Assembly: GCA_033439265.1 (NCBI GenBank)
Contig: JAVTVX010000016.1
Location: 12,139,201 to 12,203,200 of the forward strand
Length of the DNA stretch: 64,000 nucleotides
Direction: 5' to 3'
Source: Dillenia suffruticosa
Taxonomy: Eukaryota; Streptophyta; Magnoliopsida; Dilleniales; Dilleniaceae
The translations under genes and the position numbers were made by a program. Each line of letters begins with the position of its first letter. Position 1 is the first letter of the stretch. This document shows, piece after piece, positions 58,510 through 64,000 of the stretch. Below the pieces are notes generated by a model that worked only from the letters and a program-made list of their open reading frames with translations, did not search any database and was not told the origin of the DNA.

Positions 58510-59247
58510 TAAAAATACAGCCACTTTTACTCATAATCTCTTCTCTTCTTCCCGAATCAGTCCATTCAAACGTAGTATTAAAGAGTTAGATTTCATGCAA
58601 AAGCACCAAAACTCTTGGATTCAATGATACCAAAGATATATTTCTTGATTTGAGATTTTAATGGGGCATTTGATTCATTCTTGAAAATCAAAATTAGATT
58701 TAAAATCAAAAATTTTAGAAATGAAATGAATAAATATTGATTTCGATATTAACTGTTTGATTCAAATTTTAGAATGAATATAATTATCATTGTAGGTATT
58801 TATTTTATATGTTTTTTAAAATAAAAATTATATAATTGTCAATTTTGCTTGTTGTAAAAAATATTTTTATGATTTAAAATGTTGTTTTTATTAAAGAAAT
58901 AGAACATCGCTATATATTGCATCCAATGAGACAATTTTATTGCTAAAAATTATAATATTAAATTCAAAGAAAAAGTTGGGAGAAAGTCTTGATATATGCA
59001 CTTTTTAGTTTATTTGGCTTAAAAGGCATTTTAACAAACACGTTACATGCAATAAACACACAGCAGCAAATCCTTCAAACTTCCTCCACCGTCACACCCT
59101 CCTCCTTAGGCCGCGGTACATTCCTTTGTGACAAAAAAAAAAGGATCACACGTACGAACAAAAACATACACAACGAGGAAGAAAGCATGCAATTAATAAG
59201 CTTGAAATTTCATAAATTTCACAAATTACAACTTCTAACCAAGGTAA
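58510..59247. other. Intergenic; includes the 3' flank of NQR
   Basis: No gene is seen. The first ~240 bp downstream of the NQR stop would hold its 3' UTR. A minus-strand AATAAA (plus tttatt at about 59009) is a possible poly(A) signal. Two 'tttgattca' direct repeats lie at about 58670 and 58750. Confidence 0.45.
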
Positions 59248-60106
59248 TCATAGGATATTCCCATCTCTGCTCGAGGAGCCACCTCGGAGATGCAAAGTAA
59301 AAGCCTGTAATGCCAATAACATCCCCTTTAAATTATCTTCGACTTGAGGATCAATCAAGTTACCTTGGCTATCAAACTTCTTTGGAGGTTGACGTCTATT
59401 TAGTAAAAACTCAGGCTTGTTTATGAAGTGAAGATTAAGGAAAACTCCAATCTGGCGAAGATGATACTGTGATAGCATTCCACTGGAGTCACTCGCCACA
59501 CTTACAATTGCAGCTGCCTTGTCTGCCCATACGTTTGGGGATCTTGATGCCCAATCAATTGCATTCTTTAGAGAGGCTGAACGATGGAACACTCAAATGA
59601 ATTCAACTAATGGATATGAGTCAATGCAAACAACATGGATCATCACCACAATCACTTGATTTAGGAATCTGGACAAGACCATCATCCATAGCCAAAAATG
59701 TATCTAATAAAATCTTTTCATGCCCATAAGTGGAATTTCATTTATCTAGATCGAAAGGGTATCTTGTCCTAACATTGCAATAAAACACAATCTTCGGATG
59801 GAAAAAAATACTAAATAATAATAATACTATGGTGAAGTGAATGAATTACTCAAGTTTGACAAGGAAGAGAGAATCATACGGGTGACAGTGTTATTGTACT
59901 CGGGTGAAGCAAAAAGCACACTATCAGCTTCTAGAATCTTCTTCCGGAAATCCTCCACCACAGGAGGAAATGTCCCATTGACTTCGAGATCAGGGTTGAT
60001 GAACGGCAGGGATGATATGTCCACGTACTCTATCTGCATACCTTTGATCGACTCTGCGCATATTTTCTCCGCTGCACTAGCAAACACCCAATCAGTCAAA
60101 TGGAAT

Positions 60107-60164
<58 letters not shown>

Positions 60165-60270
60165 GAGGGTACCAACCAGCACGTATGAGGCCACGATTAG
60201 AAGAGTTTTTGCGGAGGGAACCGCATATTGCTGCCACTTTGATCGTAGGCTTCGCTGCTTCCGTCTCCAT
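59248..60270 (-). CDS. NQR: NAD(P)H:quinone oxidoreductase (FMN-dependent), three exons, 204 residues
   Basis: Exon 1 is 60270-60177, exon 2 is 60071-59880 and exon 3 is 59576-59248 (stop TGA). The introns have GT/AG ends (60176-60072 and 59879-59577) and phases fit at both junctions, giving 615 bp. The protein is a flavodoxin-like soluble quinone reductase that transfers two electrons from NAD(P)H to quinones through FMN. Evidence: the FMN phosphate loop GSLRKNSSNRGLIR near residue 16, IEYVDISSLPFINPDLEVNG, ADSVLFASPEYNNTV, LKNAIDWASRSPNVWADKAA, SQYHLRQIGVFLNLHFINKP and LLALQAFTLHLRG. Length is close to the ~196-residue Arabidopsis protein. Unlike the family's GGGFGGGR loop before SQYHLRQIG, this gene reads ASDSSGML with no length change. 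An in-frame upstream ATG at 60375 would add 35 residues, but the family favours METEAA at 60270. Confidence 0.9.
60109..60163 (-). repeat. (CT)n microsatellite in NQR intron 1
   Basis: An uninterrupted (AG)n on the plus strand, about 26 units with one interruption near the end, fills half of the 105-bp first intron. On the gene's strand it is a CT run just after the donor. It is likely length-polymorphic. Confidence 0.93.
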
Positions 60271-60913
60271 CCCTCTCTCTCTAGCAATAAGTGCATATAA
60301 GGTTGAATGGGATAAAAGGTCAATGGACAAAATACAAAATACTCCTGGGAGAAGTCCGTTAAGTCCCAATGCCATTTCATAGCTTCTTTCATTAACAAAT
60401 TCTCCTCTGTGTCTCTACTATTTATTCAATTAAAATGTATAATTCTTTACTTAATTCTGCAATTAAATTATTTCAATGAATTTAGAATTTTGGGAGTAAA
60501 TCACAAAAAAAGCAAAAAGATTTCGTTTAGTTTGATATTAATTTAATATAATTAAAACTGTAAAATAAATAAATTGTGATTTTTCCAGTTTTTATTTTTT
60601 ATTTTATAATCTTCATCCAAATTTATAAATGTTTTATTTAAATTTGATGGGGATCTTTAGCTTTGCACCATTTGCTTGTGATGGGCTGGATTTGATGACT
60701 GTAAATGGACCATTCAGTGGGCCAAGTTCGTATCACGTGTGAAGGACTGGCCTTGCTTACGTCCAAGTATTCACATGTTGTCGTCCATGACGTGGCATTA
60801 CAATTCCTCCCCCACATGCAATTGGAATTGGAAATCACGAGCTCATACTTTCTCCTGTCCCTTTGCTTTCTCTCTGCTTAATTTTTAAATTATTTTCGGT
60901 CTTTTCATTTTTT
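60271..60913 (-). promoter_or_regulatory. NQR upstream region with ACGT-core elements
   Basis: There is a G-box CACGTG at 60734-60739 and a TGACGTGGC (bZIP-type core) at 60788-60796, about 465 and 520 bp upstream of the start codon. These are common stress/ABA/light elements in plants, so a regulated promoter is plausible. No TATA box was assigned with confidence. Confidence 0.4.
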
Positions 60914-62019
60914 GAGAAAATTAGAAAATATCCCTAAACTACAAGCAAAAAACAAAACCCCTCTGAATTTCACCAAAAAAAAAAATCTAAGCCTACCCAC
61001 AACTAAAAAGCGCCTGCATAATAAACTAATTTATCCATTCACGTTACAATATCTATAAAAAATTTATGTAAAACACATAACTAAAATAATTAATTTATTA
61101 TTCTCTAGTACCAGAATCTAACTAATATGATAAAAACCTGACAATTAAACTTATTATATGAAAAAGTTTTGCAATGCGAGGTGATGAAGTAAAATGTACT
61201 CATAATCGACATAAAGAGAAGATGATAAGGGTTAGAAATGGAAGCACGAAATTTCTGGTTTATCAAACTACAATGCAACACGTTCGCGAAGAGAGAAAGA
61301 TTTGCAATCATACTCATTCATTAGACTCGTAATCAAAGAGTAGAATAGGTTAGGGTTTGTAACTGAAGGATGAAATTTTAGGATTTTCAACTGCAATCAA
61401 ACACATGAAGAGAATCTTTACATCGTCGGTATATTCGTTAAAATTTGACTATGGGTTTACATTAGCATATTAAAAATTTCAAGTGGCAGTGTTCAATAAG
61501 TTTTGAAATTTAAATGAGGTGTATTTCTTACTGTGTGAATAGTTTCACAATGTTAGTTATGTCCTTTTCTGTTATTGAATATGACTACAAATATGGAGTA
61601 TGGTTTAAACCTTGGGGTGTGGTCTAACATAAGGTTTGAATAATTTGGGTGTTTTAATTTTACATGATTGTCTTCTATTTTTCTATTGTTTTTCCATACG
61701 TTAACCGTAGTTTTGGAGTTTGTGGACCACTTATAGGGTCTATTATAACCATAAAACTATGTTACTACATTAAGATTAATTTAGAGTCAGAATATTTTAT
61801 TTTATTGCTATTTCTTACTTTTGAATATTTTATGGCTATTATTAAAAGCTTGTTTGAATAAACATGTTATTTTGTAGCAGTTAGTTTAATTTTAAGGTTT
61901 TCAATATTTTACTATGCCACTATTACTTTGAAGAGAACATTGCACATTATTTTAGGGTTTCAATAAGCATGTTCAATATATAGTAAAGTGACTTGCTGTT
62001 AGAATGCTTTGTGCAGGAT
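60914..62019. other. Probable left arm of a MULE-like element, non-coding
   Basis: It begins 'gagaaaattagaaaatatccctaaacta', the style of many plant MULE ends. The reverse complement of 63330-63375 has a similar start ('aagaaaaagtataaaaatactctc'). No frame is seen up to 62020. Limits are uncertain. Confidence 0.35.
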
Positions 62020-62659
62020 TTTGGTATGTTGACATCGACATTCATTATGAGGGAAAGTTGGCTTTTCATCCTCAATGTCGTCACTTAGGTGGGGAAGTAG
62101 TGAAATTAGATGATATAGCCCTGAATTTTGACATGTTTTGTAGATTTTAATCACTTGGCAGAGACTAAAATTGATGTGGAAGTAGAAACTTTTTTTTTTT
62201 TAACAAGTTTCTTGGATAATTTTTTGAAATCACTAGGACATTTGACGATTGCGATTCGCTACTTAAAATGCTTGAGGAGATGAGAAAATTAGAACACACA
62301 ACTCAAAAGTTGTATGTAGAGTATACGGATCCTACACATTGTCAACTAACACAATCTGATAGGAGGATAGATACTCTTGAATTTGAATCCTTAGACAATG
62401 TGATAGAGGGAATTGTCTATGATATAAACGTTTCTGCTATGATGACCCTGATTACAATGGAGATAAGGAGGAGGTTTTGAGTGAATTACTTGATAGTAAT
62501 GAAGAGGAGTATGAGGATTTTGCATCTCAACATGGGGTGGAGAGTGTTGTGGTTGGTTCATTTCTAATAGGTAGTGATCAAGAAATGGATAAGAAGGGAG
62601 ACGAGGCTAATGTTTCTGTTGTTTTCAATCGGTTGAGAAATATAAAAAAATTCAAATAA
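62020..62659 (+). pseudogene. MULE-like fragment: PB1-like N-terminal region of a MuDR-type transposase gene
   Basis: After 'gtgcag' near 62018 the reading gives WYVDIDIHYEGKLAFHPQ, then LGGEVVKLDDIALNFDMF. This matches the start of plant MuDR-like proteins (an Ile-His-Gly-Gly-like start, YVGGE, D..D). After a stop and frame changes there are KLEHTTQKLYVEYTDP and DSNEEEYEDFASQHGVES, an acidic linker as in that family. No DDE transposase core or SWIM zinc finger follows, so this is an N-terminal fragment only. Confidence 0.5.
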
Positions 62660-64000
62660 GGATAGTAATGAAATTCTTGAGCTTAATGAATTCAATAAAA
62701 AAGATGATATGGTAATGAGATTAAGTCGGTACACGATTTAGACATGATGAGAGAGATGGAAGGAATCAAAATCAAACAATCATCTATTTGATGGTTTGAA
62801 AGCTTTTCATCATTTGTAATGGCAGCAGTGTCATGGTGATGGTTTTCTAGTGAAGAAGAGATTAAATTGATGATGGAAAATCAATCTCAAGGGTTGAGAG
62901 AATGGTTTTTCAAGGCTTATTCGAAGAGTTTGTAAGAAATTTACTTGAATTGATTGCAGATATATCGTGAAATTTGTTCATGGTTTGGTTGGAGATAAAG
63001 GTGGTGTGAGAGACCAATAAATTCATAGAGGGAGAGTGTAGATGGAGGTTGAAGAGAGTGAGAATACCTGGTTGAGAGAGAACCAAAGAATTAACTTAGG
63101 AGGAATAAATATATATGGAATTTTTTTACCTTTTTTTTCTTACTCTCTCAATTTTTTTCAAATTTAAAGAATTATATATATTAAATAATTTTAAATAAAA
63201 AATAAAGTTTTTAATATAGTTTAACATTAAAAATAATTGGATTATGGACATAATGAATAACTTTATGTATTTTCATAATTGAGGGAAGGTGTTTATATTT
63301 TTGAAAAGTTTAGATATTTGTTTGTATTTGACTTTAAATTATGAGAGTATTTTTATACTTTTTCTTAAAAAATAATCAGTTTATAAAAGATAATATAAGG
63401 TATTTAATGAATTTTATTTTATCTCTTATGTTATCATGAGGAGTAGACCACACAATTTGTTTAGGTATTTTGGGTCCATTGACCTCTCTTCTTAATAAAA
63501 CATTTTTCTCTATATCAATACATGGTGATAATACATGATTCAACAAGTTCATAACAATAAAGCTCACAAACCACTGAGCAGTCTCTCGATCAATAGTCTA
63601 ACACTTTCGGTCTTTATTCGGTCGAACTCTCTCTCTCGATCCAATACTCTCGATGAAACACTCTCGATTAGAGACCCTTATGTATCCCTTTGGGCCAACA
63701 CTTGATAAAACCCTCTCGGCTGCTTACTTCAATCCATACATTACCCGGTCATTCTCTCTCGATACGTTTTGCTTATTCAACACTTTTGACCCCTTGGTCC
63801 TTTGACCACTTGATCCCTTCTATCACTATAGAAGCAATTCCTATTCACAATGGGTTCAAGTCGTGATTATCCGATAAGAGAGAAAATCTTTAACAAATAT
63901 AAACTTTTCTTAATTTGATATAAATCTATTGTGATCTCACTCAATAAGGAAGTAAAACCCTTATTTTACGATAATAACTGAAACTTTTCTATCTCAAGGG
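62660..64000. other. Unassigned right end of the window
   Basis: No gene is recognised. 63330-63375 may be the right terminus of the MULE-like element. From about 63580 to 63770 the word CTCTCGAT/TCTCGG recurs about eight times ('tctctcgatc', 'actctcgatgaaacactctcgatt'), possibly part of an LTR or satellite continuing past the window. Confidence 0.4.

Noticed and set aside
60096-60398. Frames running through the CT repeat upstream of and inside NQR intron 1
   Set aside because: They read (Ser-Leu)n or (Arg-Glu)n from the microsatellite and conflict with the spliced NQR model.

Overview
The window reads as plant nuclear DNA, probably from a eudicot. It is AT-rich, split-gene DNA dominated by nested transposable elements, with one clearly cellular gene. 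The evidence is a Ty1/copia element primed by initiator tRNA-Met, Ty3/gypsy elements, a CACTA (En/Spm) DNA transposon with Tnp2/DUF4218/DUF4216 and Ptta-type genes, and a three-exon NAD(P)H:quinone oxidoreductase. I saw no rRNA genes, no intact tRNA genes, no CRISPR array, no bacterial operons and no organellar insert. Species cannot be named from the sequence alone.

Layout: 1-18143 is a degenerate SIRE/Maximus-like Ty1/copia element in plus orientation. It has a 5' LTR cut by the window edge, PBS, gag, protease-integrase, RT-RNase H, an extra 3' ORF, a PPT and a 3' LTR. The first ~15 bp of its 3' LTR are separated from the rest by a minus-strand, gag-only Ty3/gypsy element (9553-15964) with two 1478-bp LTRs. 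19343-22045 and 28592-31306 are two related ~2.7-kb solo LTRs in opposite orientation, each with a 5-bp target duplication (AGTAG/AGTAG and CAGTC/CAATC). 22393-25344 and ~25470-27420 are two copia-type LTRs related to the first element, arranged as an inverted pair. 28060-33050 is a second, broken copia pol gene interrupted by the second solo LTR.

The main structure is 34342-57938, a 23,597-bp CACTA transposon. It has CACTACAAAA ends and a perfect GAA target duplication, and sits in what looks like the 3' LTR of the second copia element. It carries a Ptta/En-Spm type gene and a Tnp2 transposase gene on the minus strand, a broken gene of a plant transposon-associated family on the minus strand, and a Ulp1-like cysteine protease gene on the plus strand whose expected catalytic Cys reads as Arg. 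It also holds five copies of a module pairing an AT-rich lead with a GC-rich island, several tandem duplications, subterminal arrays and a tRNA-like Pol III promoter head. All its genes contain stops or frameshifts, so this copy looks fossil although its ends are intact. The broken 44.5-45.7 kb gene is visibly related to the extra 3' ORF of the copia element at 7.8-8.8 kb, so one protein family occurs in two unrelated transposon classes in this window.

The right flank (57942-64000) is lower in transposons. It holds a small palindromic MITE-like element, the NQR gene (59248-60270, minus) and a degenerate MULE-like fragment near 62.0-62.7 kb. Most coding features are pseudogenes; NQR is the only gene that reads through cleanly after splicing.
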